Source of the DNA: Rosa chinensis | Taxonomy: Eukaryota; Streptophyta; Magnoliopsida; Rosales; Rosaceae | DNA length: 64,000 nucleotides | NCBI RefSeq assembly: GCF_002994745.2 | Contig: NC_037088.1 | Span: 53,287,897 to 53,351,896, forward strand | Reading direction: 5' to 3' | Shown: positions 47,801 to 58,200 of the stretch, one piece after another | Layout: every line of letters begins with the position of its first letter | How positions within the stretch are numbered: position 1 is the stretch's first letter | Program-made: the position numbers and the translations under genes | Notes under the pieces: model-generated | The model's database searches: none | Told to the model about the DNA's origin: nothing | Seen by the model: the letters and a program-made list of their open reading frames with translations, nothing else

Positions 47801-48248
47801 GACGCCATGAATTTCGGCGTTGCAGAGAGCGACAAGAGAGAGAAAGTGACAAGGTCGTGCGGCCGAGGAGAAAGAGAGAGAAGGAGGAGGAAAATAAATA
47901 AATAAATAAATAAATAAGCAAGTGGCTAGGGTTTTTCCTCATATATAGTTGACTTTGTGAAAAGTCGATTTTACCCTTCGCTGATTCTCAAAAAGCTCCG
48001 GCCTATAACTAAACTTCCATAGACCGTAACTCTTTCATACCAAATTCGAATTAGGCATGCCACGTGTCCACAAACTCGGAGTAACGTGCTCTACGACTTT
48101 GTCAAGGGAGTTTCCTCGAAAACTGAATTAATTAAAAAGTCAACTTTTAGTCCTCTTAAATGATCGAAATAAAGATAAAAGTACAATTCTTAAACATTTA
48201 CCGTCAAAATGACTGGTAAATAGGTAAGTTTCGGTACGGGGCATGACA
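44805..48248 (-). mobile_element. Solo LTR A2 (Tekay/Del-like), TCTAA target duplication
   Basis: Read on the minus strand the unit begins TGTCATGCCCCG at 48248 and ends GGGGCGGGTCCTTTCA at 44805 (3444 bp). The flanks are TCTAA at 44800-44804 and 48249-48253 on the plus strand. It matches LTR A1 and contains the unbroken sequence into which LTR B inserted in A1. A TATA-like CTATATATGAGG lies near 47940. The minus-strand segment 47.3-47.9 kb has long open frames, but these reflect GC-rich leader sequence of the LTR family. No internal domain remains, so it is a solo LTR. Confidence 0.92.
45548..45775 (-). repeat. Tandem units of about 45-60 bp within LTR A2
   Basis: Five units of the form GAGTGGCAGTCGAGGT...CTCCTCCTC (minus strand) follow each other. 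The visible part of A1 (3170-3320) has three. Copy number therefore differs between family members. Confidence 0.75.
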
Positions 48249-48295
48249 TCTAACCCTTTATTTTCTTTGATCTCCACCCTCCATTCATCACTTTT

Positions 48296-49270
48296 GGTAA
48301 GAGGGGAGAAGCCCCAAGGCGCGCAGTCCCAAGTCAAGAGCCTCTCTCTCTAAGTTTAGATAGAAAAAACAGATCTAGAAACCACTGCTCTCTCCCCCTT
48401 CTTTCTTCCCCAAATTGTGATCCCTCCAGATCTCGATCGGTGGCTTAGAGTTGGGAGGAGGGACTCTCCTTGCTCTGTCTTGCTCTCACTTCATCTCCCT
48501 TGATTCTCTCACACCCTCTATGGTGACCTTACATCCTCTTTGTGGTGATTTCCTTACTTATGTTTAGATTTAGAGGACTTTGTTCCTTCTTTCTTTGTCA
48601 ACCATCCCAAAAAAATTTCAAATCCAGAAACCTCCATGATTCCCCTCACCCATTACCTCACATCAACTCCTCTCGAACTACCAAAGACTTATTCCTTGAA
48701 GATTCTTATGGCTACCTCTTAAAAGTGAGAAACACTTACCTAGAGGAGTATGGATGATCACGCATGGGTGTTTCACGCCCCATTCACCATTGGATTTTTT
48801 CTTTGCTATTGGCTTCTATCCCATTTCAATGACTTTGGTTCCTTCCCAGATCGAGTCTCTCTGGTGGAGAAGAGAAAGTTAGTGTATGGCTTTGGCTCCA
48901 ATTAGTCATCTCATTACATTGGTTTCAAATGGATTCGTATTTTGGGATTGTATTGGTAGCAGTTATACGGATTTTATCTCCTCGATATGGCACTTTTCCC
49001 GACCTTTTGGCTCCAGGAAGAGGTGGCGGTGGCGGTGGCGGCGGCAGCACGGATGGCTTGGGCGGCGGCTGTTGTATTGTAGGAGATGATGTTTTTCGTA
49101 ATTTTTAGGGTTACACTCTTTTGCCCTATCTATGCGGATTTGGGTTGAGTAGTAATTTTCCTTGTTAGGTTTACTTGTAATTGGGCCTTGTTTTGGGCTC
49201 TTTCCATTGAGTTCACCCCTTTTGTTTATTATTAATGAATGATGTCATTAATTCCAAAAAAAAAAAAAAT
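48296..49270 (+). mobile_element. Poly(A)-tailed retroposed insert, about 975 bp
   Basis: TCACTTTT occurs just before the insert (48288-48295) and just after its A-run (49256-49269), at 49271-49278. Removing the insert joins CCATTCATCACTTTT to AGCTTATATATAG, a sensible LTR promoter. Target duplication plus poly(A) points to LINE-mediated retroposition. The body starts GGTAAGAGGGGAGAAGCCCC, has a CT-rich stretch and a short GGTGGCGGTGGC run, and no recognisable protein. It may be a non-autonomous LINE derivative or a retro-copied transcript. Confidence 0.6.
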
Positions 49271-50607
49271 TCACTTTTAGCTTATATATAGACCCTCCTC
49301 TCACTTTGGACGATTTACATACTTTCCTTCATCCATTTCATCTTCTTTGTCTCTCCATTTCCTCTCCATTTTCCTTAGTTCTTCATCTTTTAGGTAGTTT
49401 TGTTTAGCCTTTGGGTAGAGAGAGAGCTATAGCATCTTTGGTTGATAATCAAAACCAGAGATTCTATACATTTTGATCAATCACACTTTAGTTTTCATAG
49501 ATTCAAGCCTTGTTCTTCATAGTTTCTAAGAGTTTTGTGGATTTGTATGGTGATTTGGGTTTGTAGAAACTGAAATCACCATACTTTGAAGCATTTCTCA
49601 CTTTGTGTTGCATCTATGAGGCTAGATTGATCTTTTGTGCTTTTGGTTTGATACCAAAAACACCAAAACCCCTGGGTAACATCCAATTTCTTTACTGTAC
49701 CTCTTATTAATTTAGATGTTTCACATGTTTGTGGCTTAGATTTGTGTAATAGAATAAATTTGGGGCTAGGGTTTAGCCCTAGTGGAATTTGTGTACAAAC
49801 TATGTAGTTAAATTTAATATGGATCATGCCATGAATTTCTACTTTGCTAGTTTAATTGTTCATCATTTATGCATCTTAGATTTGTCACCTAAGGTCTTGA
49901 TAATTTCATGGAAGTATGCTAGGCTAACAAATTTAGTAAACTAAAGCATGTTGCAAATGTAGAAATGGCAATCTTGTGATAATCAAATAAGGTTGCTTGG
50001 GTTCTTACAATTTGGCTTATCATGTGGGTATGGGTTAGGTTTCTGATAATCAAGGGACTTAGCTTGCATCTACATAGGTCTACTTGTATCCAATAATCAA
50101 GGAATGGGTAAAAACTAAAAGGTTTGTAGGAGAGTTATTTCCGATAATCAAGGGATAGCTAAAATACATTCTCTAGTATAATTGTTTATTGGTTACTCAA
50201 TAATCAAGAGAACCCAGGGGGAGTCCATCTTGGCATGAGCATGTTAGGTTTGGTTACTTAGACTTTGCACAAAGGAGGTTAGGTGTGATGCCTTACAACC
50301 CCTTTTTCATTTCATTTGATCAAATCTCTTACACTTTGTTAGTTTAGTTTGTTTTACTTGCACTTTAATTTTAATATAGTTAAAATCAATTCAAAAGCCG
50401 ATTCACCACTTTACCATTGTCAATATCATTATTAATAGTTTTGACTTCCAAAGGGCCGAGACTATTAATTTGTAAAAAGATAGACTCAGATTTTATTTTC
50501 GTGGTAATCTAACTTAAGGTAGAGTTACTCAATCTCTTGAGTACAATACTCTTACTTTTCTCCTTTACTAAAACTTGACCTCCTATACTTGGGAGTAGAG
50601 CACATCA

Positions 50608-51940
50608 TCCATAAATTGCAGACACTTTCATACTCAAGGATGTCCCCAAATTTTGTTGGATATTAACGTTGTGCACCATTGCTGCGCTACTTTGGTTAGT
50701 TGGCAAGGGTGGCAGTTTGGGAGGCATAATTAACAAACCTTCTTTTTGCAACCACAAGATGAGAGACCAACGTCAAGGCTGGACTTGCCTTCATTTATCA
50801 AGGTTGTTGTTGCATGTTTTTGAAAATCCGCAGCTTAGCAAGGGTTTTACTATTAAGATGACGAGAATTCTGTGGGCTACTGATCCTTTTCTTTTTAAGT
50901 TTGGGTTTTCTTTAGATTCTCTTTGTTTTGGGAGAATTTCTAGAAATTACTTTTTTTTGGGAAGTTTTTGGTTATTTTTGTATTTTTTTTTTAATAATAA
51001 ATTTAAATGGAGAGACTGGGGGTGGATTTCCGGTTGTAATGGCCCCCTTTCGTTTGGGATTGTGGGTGGGCGCTTTACGACCCAAATTGGCTATTACAAA
51101 AGAGCTAATATCGCCTAATCCTCTCTCTATTGAAAAATAAATAAACAAAAATAAAAAAGATCAAGAGGGATGACATTCTTCCTCTCATATTTTATCACAA
51201 CTAGAGTTGGAAGTTAAAATTATATCGAAGTCGAAAGTTCCAAGAGAAGAACCACTAGTTGTTGAGTCCCTCGGACGCTTAATCTCAGGATCTGCTACAA
51301 CCAAAGACTCAATGCAGACACATCAAAAACGGAAGTTGTTAAGGAATGAGTCAATAATGCCAACACTTAAAAATGCACATATGTCAATAACTTATGAAAA
51401 GACCGGTGAACCAACTAATTAAAATCAAAGCATCACTAATTTTGGATTGCTTTCAACATTGCAATTGATTTTTAGCGATAGATAGTGTTAAACATTTACA
51501 TTAACTAACAATACTTTTTGCAAGACAAATTACTCTAGAAAGCAGTTACGGCGCGCATTAATAGTGACATATTCATTAAATTAGGTAGACTGGTTTCATT
51601 TATTGGCAAACTAACTTAGCTTAATTTTGAATTAGTGATCTCGATTTAGTGAATGACTGTATGAAACAAATGTACTGCTATAAAGAACTAATTTACATGT
51701 GATTTGCCTATACATTAATGTATTGACACCTGCATCTACCACACACCCAATTATGAAATCTTAAAGGCAACGGGATTTAGACATGTTAGGCTAATCCATA
51801 TGAACCAGACGCAAATGGTGCAAAAGTAATGGTTTGATAATGATATTGATGGGGACTTTTTTGTACAATGATTCAATCTGAATTGTCAATCCACGTGAGA
51901 TCCACCTCTACACACTGGTTTTTCCTTTTCCTATAAAAGA
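50608..51940. other. Repeat-like and intergenic DNA before PPA copy 2
   Basis: The segment 50.65-51.13 kb has a somewhat gene-like frame and T-rich runs that could be a decayed retroelement end, but no motif is recognisable. From 51.2 to 51.9 kb is AT-rich spacer. Confidence 0.4.
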
Positions 51941-51949
51941 TCCCAACTT

Positions 51950-52772
51950 TCAGGGCTCAACGTAACGGGTGGTTTCTATGCAGCTACCTTCTCTCCCAGG
52001 CGGACACGTGGCAATGCCTCCCACGTTTTGACCAAACCCAGCCCCCTCTCTCCCCCCACCCTTTCACTACTCACCTACTATATATGTTATATACTCTCCA
52101 TTTTCCTTTCTTGGTTTCTAGCTCCAAGTTCTCAGCAACCCAGCAGCCCCAAACAACACCAAGGTTCGTGTGCTTTTAACTTTTTCTTTGTCAAAGTTCC
52201 AATCTTTTTTTTGTTCATTTTCAAAAGTTTGAGTCTTTTAGTTTTTGGGTACATGTTTTAATTCACGTTGTCCGTATGTGAATCACTGAATCTTGTTAAT
52301 GACGATCTTGTCTTTTCTGGGTTGTTGGCATATTGATTTACAAAGGCTTGTTTGGATTTATATTTAGGAAGATCTGAATACCAACCATGAATGGAGTGTC
52401 TTCAACATCTCACTAGCTTATTTGCTATACCTTCATACCTTGTAAATTGGTATTAGAAGATTCAAATTTGGGCATATTCATCTGTCATCATTGTCTTCCT
52501 TATCAACCATTTACATCTACCAGCTCAAATCTTGATCTCTCCTTTTGAATTACAATAATTAGATTGATAAATTTACCATCATATGTTTGCTAATTGAACT
52601 ATATGACTGTACATTGTTTGCTAATTGTTCATAACTGTTATTAATGGCAGCCTATGATATTTAATCTACTATTCAAGAAAAAAAAACACAGATCTATATC
52701 ATCTTTGCATGTTTGATTTTTCCTGCATCTGATTTTCTTTACTTTGAACTATTATTACCTGCCTATGGTTAG
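51950..52772 (+). promoter_or_regulatory. Promoter and leader intron of PPA copy 2
   Basis: The segment shares order and sequence with the copy 1 promoter: GCTCAACGTAACGGGTGG, GCTACCTTCTCTCCC, GGCAATGCCTC and TTTTGACCAAA. It also has GGACACGTGGCA, whose CACGTG is a perfect G-box; the matching copy 1 stretch (GACAGATGGGA) lacks it. A TATATATG lies near 52078. The leader intron spans 52164-52772 (CCAAG|GTTCGT to GTTAG|GGATGA), placing the ATG two bases into exon 2. Confidence 0.6.
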
Positions 52773-52774
52773 GG

Positions 52775-54269
52775 ATGACTTCTGAGGAGAATGATGAAAA
52801 ACCACATAAACCAACTCCCAAGTTAAATGAGAGGATTCTTTCATCTTTGTCAAGGAGATCAGTTGCTGCACACCCTTGGCACGATCTTGAAATTGGTACC
52901 TACAATATTTCGATCTCTTTTCATTGATGAGAAACTATAGAATGGAAGAAAGTATCTAATCAAACTCTTGTCTGCAGGTCCTACAGCTCCACATATTTTC
53001 AATGTGGTATGTATCTCACGGTAACTTTTTTGTCAAGTAACCAGCATAAACTGAGGCTTCTGTTCTCCAGGAATAGGTACTCATTGATCTTTTTGTTGGA
53101 ATTAACGGTTCAGGTTGTTGAGATTACAAAGGGAAGCAAAGTCAAATACGAACTTGACAAGAAGACAGGATTAATTAAGGTATGAAAAAATAGTTACTTG
53201 TTTGACACCAAAGGGGAAGCTACATATTCTAAGATCCACGTTTCTGTTTTCATAAGTATCTAAGTTAAGATTGTCCTTTATGTTGAATTCTCAGGTTGAT
53301 CGGATTTTGTACTCGTCTGTGGTCTATCCTCATAACTATGGCTTCATCCCTCGCACCTTGTGTGAAGACAATGATCCACTTGATGTTCTAGTCCTCATGC
53401 AGGTGCTTTCTTCGATATAATTTTCATGTTAATTTATTCTACAGATTCTTGTTAACTAAATTCTTTGAGTGGTTATGGAAGTTGGAACTCATATAATGCC
53501 AAAGGGACAAAATACATTACCAAATGCTACATTTTCCAATAAGCTACATGTGTCCCTACATATATAACCCAACCTACTGCATCGCATACTTTCATATTAG
53601 CTGATACATGAGTATTCATCAAATTCAATGAATTTAACAGGAACCTGTCCTTCCTGGTTGCTTTCTGCGAGCAAGAGCCATTGGAGTGATGCCTATGATT
53701 GACCAGGTACCATCCCTTAGCTCTCTAGAAAAGGGAGTAATGAACCCCTACCACATATTTCTATTATATTTTGTGCATCAACTTTCACAAATTGAGGAGT
53801 TCTCCTTTTAATTTAGGGAGAGAAAGATGATAAGATCATTGCAGTCTGTGCTGACGATCCAGAGTATACGCATTATACTGAACTCAATGACCTACCCCCT
53901 CACCGCCTTTCTGAAATCCGTCGCTTCTTTGAAGACTGTATCCTTCACAATCTTATGCTTAAACATGACGCCCATTATACTAATGTTTTTTGAACTTTAC
54001 TTGAACATCATTCCCCAATGGGTTTCTTAACATATTTCTAGACAAGAAAAATGAGAACAAAGAGGTTGCGGTTAACGCCTTTTTGCCTGCCACATCCGCT
54101 CTTGAAGCTATCCAGTACTCCATGTAAATCTCTCTTGTAAAACTACAAGCTGTTTAACCATGGTGTCCTAAAGTTCTAGCATTCCTTACCATATTCCACT
54201 CTCCTGACATGTATGTTCTGGTGCAGGGATCTTTATGCTGAGTACATACTGCACACCTTAAGGCGGTAA
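52775..54269 (+). CDS. PPA: Soluble inorganic pyrophosphatase, family I (PPA copy 2)
   Basis: The protein has 211 residues in eight exons: 52775-52895, 52978-53006, 53114-53179, 53295-53402, 53641-53706, 53817-53937, 54042-54123 and 54227-54269. All introns are GT-AG. The exon sizes equal those of copy 1 except the first, which adds six residues ([20 protein letters not shown]). The active-site signature DNDPLDVLV (Asp97, Asp99, Asp102) and [13 protein letters not shown] are intact. The C-terminus is [14 protein letters not shown], the standard plant ending. This copy keeps residues closer to the plant consensus that I recall ([35 protein letters not shown]), so it looks like the more conserved of the pair. 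It lies about 14 kb from copy 1, and mobile elements fill much of the gap. Confidence 0.94.
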
Positions 54270-55216
54270 ACATTCCTATACAGGCTATATTCCACCAATT
54301 ACAATAAGTCATTTTGTCGATGGCAGAGGAAGATCTCAAGCAGAATTTCCCTAATTTTACATTTTGTACTTTGGATTATTATTGGTTCTTGTTTGGTTGA
54401 TCAATTAAGCGAAAGGAAATTATAGAAACTGTTCGTTTACATCATTTTTTTTTAGGAAGACAATATATGCTTAAATTGGGTATTCCATTTTCAGTATGTC
54501 TGGTTTAAGCACTATTCAAGGAAGTATCATGTTCAGAGCTTATAGCTTCAATGTTATTGATGAGGTCAAAGGAGAAGGGGAAGGTTCAAACTCTGACCTT
54601 GGTTTGGAGGGAAAAATCCTCCCTACCACTTCAGCTACCCACTTCAAAGTAGCTTACCACAAGAAGAGTTCAACTTTCAATCTCATCAATGTAGCACCAA
54701 AATGCTTTCTGCCGAAGTCATTTCCTGTAACGCATAGTTTTCCATCAAAAATTCACTGTTCTCTACTTTTGAGATTTTATTTATAATTTTATACATACCA
54801 AGGATGAACTTATGGTAGAGACCAATTTCATGATTTTTTAAGCACCAGAATTATATTTTTGTTTTCTCATTACCTTCATAAAGTCGTATTTTGAGAAACT
54901 TTACTTCAATTGCAGTGAATATAAGTGTTCTTATTCCGTCACCTAAAACATGCGAACAATCTTTTTTTTTCTTCCTTCTTTGTTTCTACTATTTTCAGGA
55001 AGATCTGAATTTCGTAACAGAATCTGATGACAACGTTTCATGAAAATTCATAGCAATTTGCTATTTCGTGACAGAATCTGATGATAACGTTTCATGAAAA
55101 TTCATCTGGATTTGTTACATCAATTTAATGAACACATTCAGCAGTCTAGCAGATCTAGGTGAAATATTGAGGCTGAAGACGGAAGCATTTAACTGTAAAA
55201 AATAGTTGCATCACCA
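54270..55216. other. Spacer between PPA copy 2 and the DCL1 3' end
   Basis: AT-rich DNA. An open frame of 96 codons at 54496-54786 has no recognisable motif and is treated as chance. The only structure seen is a 54-bp tandem duplication (see 55009-55110). Confidence 0.5.
55009..55110 (+). repeat. 54-bp direct duplication
   Basis: ATTTCGTAACAGAATCTGAT at 55009 recurs as ATTTCGTGACAGAATCTGAT at 55063, and the similarity continues through AACGTTTCATGAAAATTCAT. It lies between the PPA gene and the DCL1 stop codon. Confidence 0.8.
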
Positions 55217-58200
55217 TCACTTGTATAACTTATTCAATAATTCCAATAGAAGAACTGCTGCCGAGTCTTTGGCTTTCTTGACACTCGGCATAGGCTCTCC
55301 TACGCATTCATCTATCCATCCCCTGTCAGTGGTATTCACGCGTACAGCAAACGTAAACTTCTTTGCATGTGCAGGGCCACCCTCATTGACACACCTAAAG
55401 ATGAAAACATACCACATTCGTAAACAAATATAACCTTCAAATAATATGGAGGACTCTAGAGGTGGAAGTGACCCCATAACTAGAAGTCTTCAGAATTTCT
55501 CACCTGTAGAATGGCATAGGCCAGTTTTTACGCAAGCATATGTCATTCAAGGTTTGCCTGGTAAATGTTTGGCTACCATTCTTCTTCTTCTTCCCGTTAT
55601 CTTCCTCCTCCCTCTCCAGCCTCTCCTTTGCTTCAGCTGTGTCCTTATCTTTTAAAGCAGCAAGAGCATTCCTGGCAGCCAGTTTCTGTGCCATCTTCTT
55701 TTGTGGATTCTGAGCAATTCCCACCTTGACACCATCGATCAAGACTTCAACAGTAGCCAAATTGCCACTTCGACTGGCTTTGTATTCCAAGCCTTCAGCC
55801 TGTTGCTGGCATCTTTCTTGCAGCTCACGGACCGGATGCATTGGTAGTGTCTCTGGGGTCACCATTGGTTGAAGCAGAGGTTGAAACACCTAATAACATA
55901 AGAGATTGAAAGGGCAGCCATTCATGTATCAGTTCAACCCAATTCGTTACAAAAAGAAATGGAAAAAAAAAGAGGTTGAGTAAGCTATGTTGACTGGGAT
56001 TTACCTTCCAAACAACTGCAGTATCACGTCCACCATCGAGAAAAATGGCACCGGCAATAGATTCAATAATGTCACCAAGAACTTTGGGAGCTTTACAATC
56101 TCCCAAACCAAATGAGTTGAACCCAGGCTTTGTTAATTCATTTGCAGCTTCCTTCACAAAGTCATGAATCTGTAAACAGAAAAAAAAAAAAAAAAAAAAA
56201 AAAAACAACGCAGTAAGGAAGGCCCGTCCATCGAAGTATTAAAAAAATAGTAATAATAAATTATTCTAAATTAAAAAATTAAAAAAATTAAAAAAAAAGC
56301 CAAGGAAGAAACTGGCGAACCTGTCTTTCAAGAGCACTGGATCCATGTCGAAGGTGTAGATGGAGATTATGTTTTACAGCAACACGTGCAAAATTTTCAT
56401 TGTTAACAGCAGCAGCTCTAAGATCGGTCAACCTGCCTGGAGGCAGATTTGTGTATGTGAAGAACAAGTGCTTTGTGATGAGATGATCTAAGACAGCATC
56501 ACCCACAAACTCCAACCGCTGATAGCAGGCTACTCCAGAAGATGGTCGGGAAGCATGACTAATGGCTTCCACCAAGAGGCCCTTGTCTCTAAATTTAATA
56601 TTCAAAGCACCCTCTAACGCATCAAAGTCGATGCTCCTAAGAATGCTATCTGGAACATTAGATGGCCTTGTTGTGCTCTCTATCTCATCAGCATTAAACT
56701 CTACATCAATTCCAACCCATTTCATGAGATGGTTAGCAGCATTTTTCCCACCTTCTACATAATAAACCCCAATAAGCGCTTCAACAACATCTGCAAGTGT
56801 CTTGCTTGACAGGACCCTATAAGAACTCAAGTCACTCTCCAGCTCGCCATCCTCCAATTCATCATCCTCATATTCATCAACCGGGTCATCTGTTTTCCGT
56901 CGAGTCACATCCTCTTGGTCAAACAAAGATGATTCTTCATCCTTTGTATACTCATCAAAGACAGGCAATACCCCAGGAGCCGCCCATCGAGACGGAGCAA
57001 AGCGATCTGCTTGGATATATGATTGAAGTCCTCTTTTCAATGCATAATGATACAAAACCATGTTACTGACCATTTGTTGTCTCATCCTAGTAAGCTGACC
57101 TTCGTGTTTCTGAGGGTATTTAAGAAAAAGATATCGACTAACAACCCATTTGAGGTAGGCATCACCCAGAAGCTCAGCTCTTTCATAGCAAAATGTCTCC
57201 TGGCATGAAGCAGCAGTCAATGCTTCCAAAATCTGCAGGCGAACGGCACAAGTCAATCAAAAAGCACTTAAAAGACCCTTTAAAATCAAAACTTGAGATG
57301 ATCAAATACCTTAAAAGCAGGGACAGGATAATTTATTATCTCCTTAAGTTCAACCGCTAGCAGCATGCTTTCTACCCTTCTCATTATTGAGGGTAATCTT
57401 TGGGCTCCACGGACAAGTGATCCAGACAGTGGGTGTACTAAACAAAGCTCAGGAGGGAGAAATACATAGTATGTTTTGTCCAGAGACTCTTCTGATTCAC
57501 CTTCAAGTTCTACATGAAAAGCTACATTAGCTAAAAGAAAAGGGGAAAATCAATCTAATTCTTTTAAGGACGGATATAAGGGGAGATGCATACCTTCCAT
57601 GTGGTCAAACCGGGGGGACAGGAGATTCTTACAATATGAGACACCACGTCCTTTTATTAGAGGTTGTTTCTTATACATCAACTCAACTCCATACCTATAA
57701 CAAAAAAAGGTCAAGCAGCCAAATGCACCCATTATCGTGCAAGAAGAAAGAAGAAAGCTTCTCATCTGTAAGGATATACAGCTATTGTCACTGGAAAATT
57801 ACTGGAACATTCATTAATGAATCCAGATATTTTCCACCTGACAATAACAAATTATTTCCTTTCACAGATAAAGATTAGGCAGTGTTTGGTTCGTGAAAAT
57901 GAAAACAAAAATCATTACCCGACAAGGGAATATGAAAGATGTTTTCATTCACAATATTTTCTAAAAGCTGTTTTTGTTGGTTAAACAGAAAACAGTTTCA
58001 GAAAATCTAGAAACTAAACACAAGCCTTGGCTTTCCTCTTCCTTCAAGCACGTTTGCTGGGGTGCATTTGTAGCTATCCATTAGAACCAAGCTATTTCTA
58101 ATTAGATCTAAAAAGGAATGATTAACTAGAAGAAAAGGATGGGAATGTGTATCATACTTTTGCTTGTAATAATCAGCATATGAGCTGTACTCCAGAGGGC

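Larger units (their letters stand above)
42490..50607 (+). mobile_element. Gypsy-type 3' LTR with nested insertions (boundaries approximate)
   Basis: The motif GCTTGAGGACAAGCAAAGTG at about 42500 is the tract that commonly precedes the 3' LTR of Athila-type plant elements. An LTR may start TGTTAGGTC near 42536. Its U3 is broken up by the hAT element, solo LTR A2 and a poly(A) insert. Joining across these gives a continuous stretch leading to CTTATATATAG at about 49283, a TATA box with a CT-rich leader after it. The right end is guessed at GTAGAGCACATCA near 50607. No coding domain is present in the window. The order of insertion is clear even though the outer ends are not. Confidence 0.45.

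Noticed and set aside
47494..47942. Minus- and plus-strand frames in LTR A2 near 47.5-47.9 kb
   Set aside because: Same leader-type LTR sequence as in B and C, with no protein similarity.
54496..54786. 96-codon frame between PPA copy 2 and DCL1
   Set aside because: No recognisable domain, ordinary AT-rich context and no duplicate at PPA copy 1. Treated as chance.
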